Shown one piece after another: positions 1 through 5,979 of a DNA stretch of 5,979 bases (position 1 is the first letter of the stretch; each line of letters opens with the position of its first letter). The DNA comes from Gammaproteobacteria bacterium (lineage in GTDB: Bacteria; Pseudomonadota; Gammaproteobacteria; Chromatiales; Chromatiaceae). The notes beneath the pieces are model-generated. The model was not told the origin of the DNA. It saw only the letters and a list, made by a program, of their open reading frames with translations, and did not search any database. The DNA lies in contig JABDQZ010000103.1 in assembly GCA_013041975.1 (NCBI GenBank), positions 1-5,979 on the forward strand. Direction: 5' to 3'. A program made the translations under genes and the position numbers.

Positions 1-913
1 GACGGAACTGGTTCAGCACCATCGGGTTCACATCTGAAGAGGGACGCATTCGGATATCCACTTCGCCTCCTTCGTTCATGAACTTCTTGACCGCATCACG
101 GATACCCTGACCAGGAATAAAACCGTAATATTTCTGATAATCGGATTCTTTGGCTGAAGCGAGATGATTCACATAAGCCTGTTCATCCATTTTCAACACA
201 CTGGCACAATACTTTTTTGATCCTTTCATGAACTCTGGATCAACCGAATAGATAAAACGGATCTCTGATGGCTGTGGTGCCATTGCCATCATCATCGGGG
301 CACCGCCGCCTTTCATCGACATGTTCATGTCAACTTCGGCCATATCTTCCATTTCCAGGTTGATTTCCATTTTGGTCTTGCTATCAAGCTTGTCATGGGC
401 AACAGTGAAAGAAGCATTGGCAAACAGTTCATCATATCCCAGCGCCCTCAAGTCTTCTGCACTGAATGAACTGCCAAACTCACAGGTGGCGGCTGGTTTG
501 GCTTTCCTGGCTTTTGCCTGCTGCATCTGCATCTGACCCAGAGAGCGATATAATTCGCCATCTAGTCCAACTCTTAAGCCCTTCATGGAAAGTTTCAGGA
601 ACTCAGGTGTTTGTTGTGCCCATTTTGAGGTATCTGTGAACAGAAAACCGGGACCGTCTCCCTGCATCTTGAGCTCATGAATCTGGATTTCGTCCTGCAG
701 GGTTCTTGGTAAAATGACAACATCATTAACACTGATGCTGCCCTCCATCAAATCGGATGAAATTCCACCATAGCGGACATCGGCAAACAATGAAGCCTGC
801 TTGACTATATTATCAACATCACTTTTTGCTGAAAAATAAACATAGGCTTTGAGGCCAAGGTATACGCCCCCGATTAAAATCAATGGCACAGCAATCGCAG
901 TTTTTGCTTTCAT
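1..913 (-). CDS. Membrane-anchored protein of unknown function (partial, 3' end outside window)
   Basis: I do not recognise this gene. The frame is open from ATG at 913 to the window edge (304 codons, no stop), with a strong ribosome binding site. Residues about 5-25 form one hydrophobic segment after a MKAK start, with no clear cleavage site, so the protein is probably anchored in the inner membrane with the rest in the periplasm. The stretch about 44-70 (VRYGGISSDLMEGSISVNDV) alternates in a beta-strand pattern reminiscent of AsmA-like or DUF945/YdgA-type periplasmic proteins, but this is weak. A polar Gln, Lys and Ala-rich part (about 127-142) is followed by C144. Residues 188-211 contain nine Met, ending in GGGAPMMMAMAP. 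A second Cys is at 236, so a disulfide with C144 is possible. A charged C-terminal part ends in RMRPSSDVNPMVL. It is last in the visible operon, 9 bases after the DJ-1 gene. That it is a real gene is well supported; its role is not. Confidence 0.85.
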   Translation of the reverse strand, partial: MKAKTAIAVPLILIGGVYLGLKAYVYFSAKSDVDNIVKQASLFADVRYGGISSDLMEGSISVNDVVILPRTLQDEIQIHELKMQGDGPGFLFTDTSKWAQQTPEFLKLSMKGLRVGLDGELYRSLGQMQMQQAKARKAKPAATCEFGSSFSAEDLRALGYDELFANASFTVAHDKLDSKTKMEINLEMEDMAEVDMNMSMKGGGAPMMMAMAPQPSEIRFIYSVDPEFMKGSKKYCASVLKMDEQAYVNHLASAKESDYQKYYGFIPGQGIRDAVKKFMNEGGEVDIRMRPSSDVNPMVLNQFR

Positions 914-918
914 GGAAT

Positions 919-924
919 TTCCTT
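919..924 (-). promoter_or_regulatory. Ribosome binding site of the left-end gene, overlapping the DJ-1 gene stop
   Basis: The minus strand reads TAAGGAA, where TAA (925-923) is the stop of the DJ-1-family gene and AAGGAA is a strong Shine-Dalgarno match five bases before the ATG at 913. This sets the start of the next gene and suggests translational coupling. Confidence 0.75.
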
Positions 925-1480
925 ACGAGACGGGTCTCATTAATGGTTGTTCGACTTCAATTCTTTTTTCCTTGCCTGCAAGCGTTTCAATCAACTGCAG
1001 CGCAAAATCCATGGCCGTACCGGGCCCCCTGGACGTTATTACCTTGCCATCTGTCACTACCGGGGTTTCCAGCACCCGGGTTTGAGGTAACGACATCTTG
1101 TCAATAAATCCTGGATAACTGGTGGCTTTCTTACCTTCAAGCAGACCGGCATTGGCAAGCACCTTGGGTGCTGCACAGATCGCTGCCGTATAATGCCCTT
1201 TTTCATTCATTCTTTTCAGTAGATAGTGTATGCGCTCATCATTATCCAGATGATCGGCTCCAGGTAAGCCTCCAGGCAAAACAATCATATCAAAATCATC
1301 GCCCATCACATCATCCAGCAATTCATCAGCAACCAGCCTGACTCCCCGGCTGGCAACAACATCATCATTATCAAGCGAAGCAGTGATCACTTCTATGCCG
1401 GCTCGCCTGAGTAAATCAATAATGGTTACTGCTTCAAGTTCTTCACAACCCTGGGCGAGTGGAACGAGGACTCTTGCCAT
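923..1480 (-). CDS. yajL: DJ-1/PfpI superfamily protein, YajL-like
   Basis: The 185-residue protein matches the single-domain DJ-1 family over its whole length, with no signal peptide, so it should be cytosolic. The family residues are present: GCEELEA with E16 (equivalent to Glu18 of human DJ-1), LPGGLPGA (about 68-75), the nucleophile elbow AAICAAP with the reactive C102 (Cys106 in DJ-1), and SRGPGTAMDFAL (about 150-161). E. coli YajL is the closest relative I can name from memory. It is linked to protection against oxidative stress and to protein handling. Reported glyoxalase or deglycase activities of the family are disputed, so the chemistry is left open. The start overlaps yibQ by 55 bases and has a good ribosome binding site. 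The stop TAA merges with the ribosome binding site of the next gene. The family call is firm; the exact YajL orthology is likely but not proven. Confidence 0.92.
   Translation of the reverse strand: MARVLVPLAQGCEELEAVTIIDLLRRAGIEVITASLDNDDVVASRGVRLVADELLDDVMGDDFDMIVLPGGLPGADHLDNDERIHYLLKRMNEKGHYTAAICAAPKVLANAGLLEGKKATSYPGFIDKMSLPQTRVLETPVVTDGKVITSRGPGTAMDFALQLIETLAGKEKRIEVEQPLMRPVS
925..940 (-). other. Short inverted repeat at the end of the DJ-1-family gene
   Basis: In the transcript, ATGAGAC and GTCTCGT flank two C bases. They can form a stem of about six pairs (one G-U) with a four-base loop. It covers the last codons and touches the stop and ribosome binding site of the next gene. It lacks a U tract, so it is not a terminator. 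It may be chance. Confidence 0.3.
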
Positions 1481-2253
1481 GCTGTACTCCCGGATTTTTC
1501 CGTTTTGTTGATTGCTGGGTAGCGTGCTGCAATGTCAGATGCAAACACCAGTTGGATGCCTTGTTTTTCGAGATCAGGCAGCATCTGTTTTAAAACCGTT
1601 ATGGTTTCTGGATACGGATGGGCAATACCTGTCGCATAGCCACGCCTTTTGGCCTTGCTGATCAATTCTGCAAACTGAATACGAATTGCCGCTTCATCAC
1701 GCGAATTATCCAGGAAGACATCACGGCGTAATGTTGTAATGCCCATGATGCCAGCTGTTTTCTGTGCAACCGTTTTGGTCGTGGTTCTGCTGTCGAGAAA
1801 AAACAGGTTGTTTTGCCCCAATACATCCATCAGCCATTGCATCGGCATTTCTTTCTGGGTCAACAGACTGCCCATGTGATTATTCAGGCCAACTGCATAA
1901 GGCACCGCTTCAAGTGCAGCCTGAAGCACACTTTTATATTCCTGCTCTTCCATGTCCGCCAGCAGGGCATTGGGCCCCAGCCTTTCATGGTGTTCTGATT
2001 CCATCGGAATATGCACCATGACTTGTTTGCCTTTTTCATGTGCCAGTTCCGCCAGAATGGTTGCGTGAGGCGTATTGGGTAAAAATGAATACGCAATATT
2101 GCCCGGCAACTGTAATGCGGCCAGGCCGGTATCCGGGTTATTGCCAAGGTCATCGATGATCAGGGCTATTTCCGCTTTTGACCCTGCATACGCAGGTAGC
2201 TGACCAACTATAATGGCCAACAGCGAAGCTATCAGACTATTTACGATTTTCAT
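1426..2253 (-). CDS. yibQ: Divergent polysaccharide deacetylase, YibQ family
   Basis: The 275-residue protein has an apparent signal peptide (about 1-23, ending AYA) and then one divergent polysaccharide deacetylase domain (Pfam family Polysacc_deac_2, formerly DUF610; about 27-248). Visible conserved elements are IIDDLG (D34, D35), HIPMES (H81), GLNNHMGS (H126), FLDSRT (D154), RRDVFLD (D178, D182) and GIAHPYP (H212). The Asp and His residues are the likely metal ligands and catalytic groups of a NodB-like fold. The physiological substrate is not established for this family; a periplasmic glycan is an inference from the signal peptide and the envC neighbour. The start lies 17 bases inside the end of ctpA and is supported by the complete signal peptide, though the purine-rich AAAGGTG upstream is rather far away. 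The last 18 codons overlap the DJ-1 gene and give a polar tail that looks non-conserved. Confidence 0.9.
   Translation of the reverse strand: MKIVNSLIASLLAIIVGQLPAYAGSKAEIALIIDDLGNNPDTGLAALQLPGNIAYSFLPNTPHATILAELAHEKGKQVMVHIPMESEHHERLGPNALLADMEEQEYKSVLQAALEAVPYAVGLNNHMGSLLTQKEMPMQWLMDVLGQNNLFFLDSRTTTKTVAQKTAGIMGITTLRRDVFLDNSRDEAAIRIQFAELISKAKRRGYATGIAHPYPETITVLKQMLPDLEKQGIQLVFASDIAARYPAINKTEKSGSTAWQESSFHSPRVVKNLKQ
1487..1491 (-). promoter_or_regulatory. Ribosome binding site of the DJ-1-family gene, inside the yibQ coding region
   Basis: The minus strand reads GGGAG six bases before the ATG at 1480. It lies inside the deacetylase reading frame and supports this ATG as the real start in spite of the 55-base overlap, because the protein then begins exactly where DJ-1 family proteins begin (MARVLVPLAQG). 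Confidence 0.7.
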
Positions 2254-3577
2254 TGTAGAGGATCACACCTTTCAGCAGATTGACTGCTGCGCTGAGTTCA
2301 TAATCCTTTTCTGCCAGGGACCTTTCTTTGTTATCGGTCTTTTTCTTTTTGTCTTTACCTTTTCCATTACCGTTGCCATTGCCATTGCCGTCGTTTTCCA
2401 GGTGGCCTTGAAGATCCGCCTCTGACACAGAACCATGGACCTTTTTGTCGGCACTGCTGATATTCAGTTCCTGCAATTGGATATCCGGTTCAACTCCTTC
2501 GGCCTGTATTGAACGTCCCGATGGCGTGTAATATCGGGCCGTGGTGAGCTTGATGGCAATCGTCTCTGTAATTGGCACAATCGTTTGTACCGAACCCTTG
2601 CCAAAAGTCTTTCTGCCCATAATCACAGCTCGCTTGTGATCCTGCAAAGCACCGGCAACAATTTCAGAGGCTGAAGCCGAACCTTCATCGACCAGTACCA
2701 CGATAGGGGCACCGTCCAGAACATCATCGGGAGCCGCCTTGAATTCCATTTTTGAATCGTCACTGGCACCCTTGGTATAGACGATCAGCCCATCTTCCAG
2801 AAAAGCATCACTGACAGAAACCGCTGAATTCAATATACCGCCCGGGTTACTTCGCAAATCTATGATGAGGGCGGGTATATCAGTTTTGATTTTCTTTTTA
2901 ATTTTGGCAAGCGATTTAAGCAGATCCTGGGTGGTGCGCGCCTGGAATTGACTGATTCGTATGTAACCAATATTACTTTCGAGTACCTTGTGTTTGACGC
3001 TGGCCACCTTGATTACATCGCGCACGATTTTGATCTTGAGTGGCTTTTCTTCAGTTTTACGAGTGATCGTCAGTTCAATTTCTGTGCCCGGCTTACCACG
3101 CATCATCTTGACACTTTCATCCAGTGTCAGGTCTTTAACTGACTTGTCATCAATACGCGTTATCAGGTCTCCGGCCTTGACGCCTGCACGCTGGGCTGGC
3201 GTATCGTCAATTGGAGCAATGACCTTGATAAAACCGTCTTCCGAACCGATTTCAATTCCAAGCCCGCCAAATTCACCCGTAGTGCCTTCCTGTAAATCCT
3301 TGAAGGCATCTGCATCAAGATAGGCTGAATGTGGGTCGAGTTCCGAGAGCATGCCTTTAATGGCATTTTCCAGCAGCTCCTTGTCATCGACTTTTTCCAC
3401 ATAGTCTTTTTTGATACGTCCGAAAACCTGGGAGAACACTCTGAGCTGTTTGATCGGCAGATTGCCTGTGGAAGCCTCATCCGGATTATCCGGTTGCTGA
3501 TACGCCAAGACGCTGCTGCTTATGCCTAAAGTCAGAAACAGTGATATTCCAGTATTAAATAAAATTCTTTTGTTCAT
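2237..3577 (-). CDS. ctpA: Carboxyl-terminal processing protease, S41 family, CtpA type
   Basis: The 446-residue protein is a periplasmic serine protease. It has a signal peptide (about 1-25, SSVLA then YQQ, with no lipobox Cys), an N-terminal helical part (about 40-95), a PDZ domain (about 100-180, with GGLGIEIG as the binding-loop region) and an S41 catalytic core (about 195-370). The Ser-Lys-Gln catalytic set is visible: S302 in GSASASE, K327 in TFGKGS and Q331, with the same spacing (25 and 4) as in Bacillus CtpB. In Pseudomonas aeruginosa, CtpA works with the lipoprotein LbcA and degrades murein endopeptidases, which fits its place beside envC. A low-complexity insert (about 375-418) with Gly-Asn repeats and a Lys run separates the core from a conserved-looking C-terminal helix (YELSAAVNLLKG). 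The gene starts 18 bases after the envC stop and its stop (TAG) lies 17 bases inside the next gene. The family call is firm; substrates are unknown. Confidence 0.95.
   Translation of the reverse strand: MNKRILFNTGISLFLTLGISSSVLAYQQPDNPDEASTGNLPIKQLRVFSQVFGRIKKDYVEKVDDKELLENAIKGMLSELDPHSAYLDADAFKDLQEGTTGEFGGLGIEIGSEDGFIKVIAPIDDTPAQRAGVKAGDLITRIDDKSVKDLTLDESVKMMRGKPGTEIELTITRKTEEKPLKIKIVRDVIKVASVKHKVLESNIGYIRISQFQARTTQDLLKSLAKIKKKIKTDIPALIIDLRSNPGGILNSAVSVSDAFLEDGLIVYTKGASDDSKMEFKAAPDDVLDGAPIVVLVDEGSASASEIVAGALQDHKRAVIMGRKTFGKGSVQTIVPITETIAIKLTTARYYTPSGRSIQAEGVEPDIQLQELNISSADKKVHGSVSEADLQGHLENDGNGNGNGNGKGKDKKKKTDNKERSLAEKDYELSAAVNLLKGVILYNENRK
2354..2389 (-). repeat. Hexanucleotide tandem repeat (GGNAAN)6 inside ctpA
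   Basis: Read on the coding strand, six consecutive units GGCAAT, GGCAAT, GGCAAC, GGTAAT, GGAAAA and GGTAAA encode four Gly-Asn pairs and then two Gly-Lys pairs (residues 397-408). A lysine-rich run follows (KDKKKK). The first two units are identical and the rest have diverged, so the array is only partly uniform. Unit gain or loss would keep the reading frame, so any variation would alter linker length and not switch the gene off. Confidence 0.85.
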
Positions 3578-3587
3578 TGGATAGTTG

Positions 3588-3592
3588 ACCTC
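3588..3592 (-). promoter_or_regulatory. Likely ribosome binding site of ctpA
   Basis: The minus strand reads GAGGT ten bases before the ctpA ATG, just after the envC stop codon. The spacing is slightly long. It supports the chosen start, which also gives a complete signal peptide. Confidence 0.6.
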
Positions 3593-3595
3593 AAT

Positions 3596-4759
3596 TCAGG
3601 TCTGAATGGTTCTGCCCTTCAGTTTCCTGCACCACTTTTTCGGATTACTGGGTTTTCCCTTGCTTCTTATACTGAAATAAAGCCCGGGATTTTTCTGCCC
3701 ACCACTATTGCCAACAAGGGCAATCGATTCGCCTGCATCAACCCACTCTCCAGCTTCCTTGAATAGTGTCTGATTATGGCCATAAAGACTCATATAACCT
3801 TCGCCGTGGTCAATAATGACCAGCAGGCCATAGCCTCTTAACCAGTCAGCATAGGCTACTTTGCCATGATGAACAGCGCTGACCTCGCGACCTTCCGGTG
3901 CTGTGATGAAAACTCCATCCCATTTAACACCACCAATCTTGTCAGAACCAAAAAATTTACTTAAAAACCCTTTTGCAGGCCAATTCAGTTTACCTTTCAG
4001 CGAAGAAAACTTCTGTTGGCGTTTTTGCTGAATTTTCTGCTGCTGTATATTTTCCAGCAGTTTTCTGAGACTGGCCGCATCTTCCTTAAGCTGGCTTAAA
4101 GATCTCGTCTTGGCATTAATATCAGCATCCAGTTTGGCCAGTAATTCAGAACGGGCCCGTTCAGCCAGCTGTATCTGCTCCAGTTGCGCATTTTTTTCGG
4201 CATAACTGCTATCCAGCGCCAGCTTTTTTATGTGAATGGCTTCTTCTGTATCCCTGATACCATCAATCAGGGCCCTTGCTGATTCAATACGCTGAATACG
4301 CTCCCGGTTAAAATAATCATAGTAGGTCATTATACGGTTCATCAAAACCGGATCCTGCTGATTCAGAAAAAGCTTGATACGTTCCTGTCGACCGGTTGCA
4401 TAAGCTGACATCACCAGTGAACGCAACTGGCTTTTTTCCCTGAGCAGCATTTGATGCTGTATTTTTTTATCCTTATCGAGCGCTTGCAGTTCCTTATCAA
4501 GCCTAGCAATTTTGCCCTGAAGCTTATGGATATGTCGGCCCAGTCGACCAATTGCTTTTTCCGTATTGGCAAGATTTGTCAGAATGGACTTTCTGGTTTT
4601 TTTATCCATCCTGATGGCTGATGAAAGCTGTTTGATCTCACCAGTCAATTCCTGCAACTTGTTTTGTTGCGAGTCTGCAGCCAATACAGGCTGATGAAAC
4701 AAGACGACAGCAACACTGGCAAAGAACCAAAGCGGGATTGCAAGCCTTGGCGGTTTCAT
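3596..4759 (-). CDS. envC: EnvC-type murein hydrolase activator (degenerate LytM/M23 domain)
   Basis: The 387-residue protein has a signal peptide (about 1-27, cleavage likely after VLA), a long charged coiled coil (about 32-248, broken near 110-155 by the segment that EnvC proteins share) and a C-terminal LytM/M23 domain (about 258-375). In E. coli, EnvC is recruited by FtsEX through the coiled coil and activates the amidases AmiA and AmiB to split septal peptidoglycan. The domain looks catalytically dead. The first zinc motif HxGxD reads W280-D-G-V-F284, and the final HxH reads G359-L-Y361, much as in E. coli EnvC. One catalytic-type His is kept at H328 (YGH), where E. coli has Tyr. The start is ATG within TGATG, overlapping the gpmI stop. 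No strong ribosome binding site is seen, which suggests translational coupling. An active endopeptidase is unlikely given the lost ligands. Confidence 0.93.
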   Translation of the reverse strand: MKPPRLAIPLWFFASVAVVLFHQPVLAADSQQNKLQELTGEIKQLSSAIRMDKKTRKSILTNLANTEKAIGRLGRHIHKLQGKIARLDKELQALDKDKKIQHQMLLREKSQLRSLVMSAYATGRQERIKLFLNQQDPVLMNRIMTYYDYFNRERIQRIESARALIDGIRDTEEAIHIKKLALDSSYAEKNAQLEQIQLAERARSELLAKLDADINAKTRSLSQLKEDAASLRKLLENIQQQKIQQKRQQKFSSLKGKLNWPAKGFLSKFFGSDKIGGVKWDGVFITAPEGREVSAVHHGKVAYADWLRGYGLLVIIDHGEGYMSLYGHNQTLFKEAGEWVDAGESIALVGNSGGQKNPGLYFSIRSKGKPSNPKKWCRKLKGRTIQT

Positions 4760-5979
4760 CAGGCTGTTTCGGTCTCCGGCGCAAGCGTATCAAGTAGCGA
4801 GCGTCCGGTCATTTCCACCGGAACCTTCAGCCCCATCAAATCCAGTAAAGTTGGACTAATATCGCACAGGGCCCCGCTGGGTAACAGCTTCACAGGTTTG
4901 TTTCCGACATAGATGAGCGGCACGGGATTAGTCGTATGCGCGGTATAAGGTTGATCGACTTCGGGATCCATCATCTGTTCGGCATTACCATGATCAGCGG
5001 TAATGAGTACTTCCGAAGCGGTTCTGTGAACAGCCTGCAACACCCTGCCAAGGCACTGATCCAGTGTTTCTATGGCGGAAACAGCGGCATCAAAATTGCC
5101 GGTATGCCCGACCATGTCGCCATTGGCGTAATTACAGATAATGGCATCGTAATTTCCGCCGTCTATTGCATCGACAAGATCATCCGTCAGCTGATGGGCG
5201 CTCATTTCTGGCATCAGATCATAGGTTGCAACCTGTGGCGAAGGTATCAGGGTACGCTCCTCACCTTCGAACGGTTTTTCTCTGCCGCCATTGAAGAAGA
5301 AGGTAACGTGGGCATACTTTTCTGTTTCGGCAATTCGTAACTGGTGTAAACCAAGTTTTGAAATATATTCTCCAAATACATTTTTCAGGCGTTCCGGAGG
5401 AAAGGCCACCGGGATATCAAAATCACGATTGTATTCGGTCAGGCTTACATAACGACCTAGCTTCGGACTTGAATCACGGTTAAAACCATCAAAATCCAGC
5501 TCGATAAACGGTCGTGTGATCTGCCTTGCCCTGTCAGATCTGAAATTCATGTTAATCACAACATCGCCATCTTCAATGGTGACCGGCTCTCCAATTCTTG
5601 TCGGCTTCATGAATTCATCGGTCTCACCGCGGTCATAGGCCATCTTTAAAGCGCTAACAGGATCGACTGCCTCGAACTTGGCATTACCTTCTATCATAAG
5701 GTCGTAGGCGCATTGCACTCTGTCCCAGCGATGATCACGATCCATGGCATAATACCTTCCAACCAGGGTAGCGATGCGACCGGTACCCAGTTCATCAAAC
5801 AGTTCCCGGGTTTTGGTTATTGAGGCTTCGGCACTTTTTGGTGGCATATCACGACCATCAGTAAAAGCATGCAGATAAACCTGCGAGACTCCTCGTTCCA
5901 CAGCCAGTTTCATCATGGCATGTATATGATTTTCGTGACTATGTACGCCACCAGGAGATAACAGGCCGACGATATGGAC
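4759..5979 (-). CDS. gpmI: 2,3-bisphosphoglycerate-independent phosphoglycerate mutase (partial, 5' end outside window)
   Basis: This enzyme interconverts 3- and 2-phosphoglycerate in glycolysis and gluconeogenesis in the cytosol, using two metal ions (usually manganese). The frame is open to the window edge, giving 406 residues plus a TGA stop. It already starts inside the family motif SPGGVHSH, with the substrate-binding His at visible residue 13, so about 110 N-terminal residues are missing, including the metal-binding start and the phosphoserine nucleophile. Other expected sites are present: DGRD near 41-44, NFRSDR near 146-150, ETEKYAH near 218-223 with the catalytic Lys, NGDMVGH near 286-292 and TADHGN near 327-332 with Asp and His metal ligands, and the last His in YTAHT near 348. 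An ATG at 5916 exists, but conserved sequence continues upstream of it, so it is not the start. The stop shares one base with the envC start. Identification is firm. Confidence 0.97.
   Translation of the reverse strand, partial: VHIVGLLSPGGVHSHENHIHAMMKLAVERGVSQVYLHAFTDGRDMPPKSAEASITKTRELFDELGTGRIATLVGRYYAMDRDHRWDRVQCAYDLMIEGNAKFEAVDPVSALKMAYDRGETDEFMKPTRIGEPVTIEDGDVVINMNFRSDRARQITRPFIELDFDGFNRDSSPKLGRYVSLTEYNRDFDIPVAFPPERLKNVFGEYISKLGLHQLRIAETEKYAHVTFFFNGGREKPFEGEERTLIPSPQVATYDLMPEMSAHQLTDDLVDAIDGGNYDAIICNYANGDMVGHTGNFDAAVSAIETLDQCLGRVLQAVHRTASEVLITADHGNAEQMMDPEVDQPYTAHTTNPVPLIYVGNKPVKLLPSGALCDISPTLLDLMGLKVPVEMTGRSLLDTLAPETETA

Noticed and set aside
321..536. Plus-strand open frame of 71 codons with hydrophobic character
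   Set aside because: It is antisense to the left-end gene. Its runs of Ser and Leu follow from the Met- and Glu-rich codons on the other strand, and no ribosome binding site or context supports it.
1884..2153. Minus-strand open frame of 89 codons within yibQ
   Set aside because: The overlapping yibQ frame carries conserved deacetylase motifs throughout. The alternative is rich in Trp and Arg, with no support.
2354..2389. CRISPR-like or phase-variable on/off repeat
   Set aside because: The unit is six bases, within a coding region and in-frame, with no spacers. It cannot cause frameshift switching by whole-unit slippage.
2988..3323. Plus-strand open frame of 111 codons
   Set aside because: It lies opposite the PDZ region of ctpA, is rich in Ser, Leu and Pro as shadow frames often are, and resembles no protein I know.
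3163..3480. Minus-strand open frame of 105 codons in another frame within ctpA
   Set aside because: The true frame here encodes the conserved CtpA N-terminal region and PDZ domain, so this one is an overlapping shadow.
3578..3595. Possible promoter or terminator between envC and ctpA
   Set aside because: The gap is only 18 bases and holds a ribosome binding site. No hairpin with a U tract or promoter boxes can be seen.
4936..5340. Plus-strand open frame of 134 codons
   Set aside because: It is wholly antisense to conserved gpmI codons, has no family resemblance I can see and no gene context on that strand. It is best read as a shadow of the coding pattern.
5850..5916. ATG at 5916 as the start of gpmI
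   Set aside because: The 21 codons before it in the same frame encode the conserved SPGGVHSH region, so the gene clearly continues past the window edge.

Overview
The window is a fully coding piece of what looks like a gammaproteobacterial chromosome. Six genes all lie on the minus strand, packed head to tail, so they read from right to left. From the right end the order is gpmI (its 5' end lies outside the window), envC, a ctpA-type S41 protease, a yibQ-type divergent polysaccharide deacetylase, a DJ-1/YajL-family gene, and an unrecognised membrane-anchored protein that runs off the left end. The order gpmI-envC-ctpA-yibQ is a known gammaproteobacterial arrangement: Pseudomonas has the same series and Escherichia coli keeps gpmM-envC-yibQ without the protease. 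This, with the close likeness of the GpmI, EnvC and YajL-type proteins to E. coli relatives, is the basis for the taxonomic guess. Base composition looks moderate (by eye a little under 50% GC). I cannot name a genus.

Spacing is what a single operon would show. gpmI and envC share one base (TGATG), envC and ctpA are 18 bases apart, ctpA and yibQ overlap by 17, yibQ and the DJ-1 gene overlap by 55, and the DJ-1 gene and the last gene are 9 bases apart. No intergenic stretch exceeds 18 bases, and I see no promoter or terminator, no RNA gene, no mobile element and no CRISPR array. The promoter should lie beyond the right edge and the terminator beyond the left edge.

Functionally, three of the genes point to the periplasm and cell wall: EnvC activates septal amidases, CtpA is a periplasmic processing protease (in Pseudomonas it degrades murein endopeptidases), and the YibQ-type protein is a predicted secreted carbohydrate deacetylase. 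gpmI provides a glycolytic enzyme at the head of the unit. The last two genes extend the usual cassette: a cytosolic DJ-1-family protein of the YajL type and a membrane-anchored protein of unknown function with a methionine-rich stretch. The window is mostly ordinary core genome. The points worth a second look are the unknown protein, its link to the DJ-1 gene, the long gene overlap and the hexanucleotide repeat inside ctpA.
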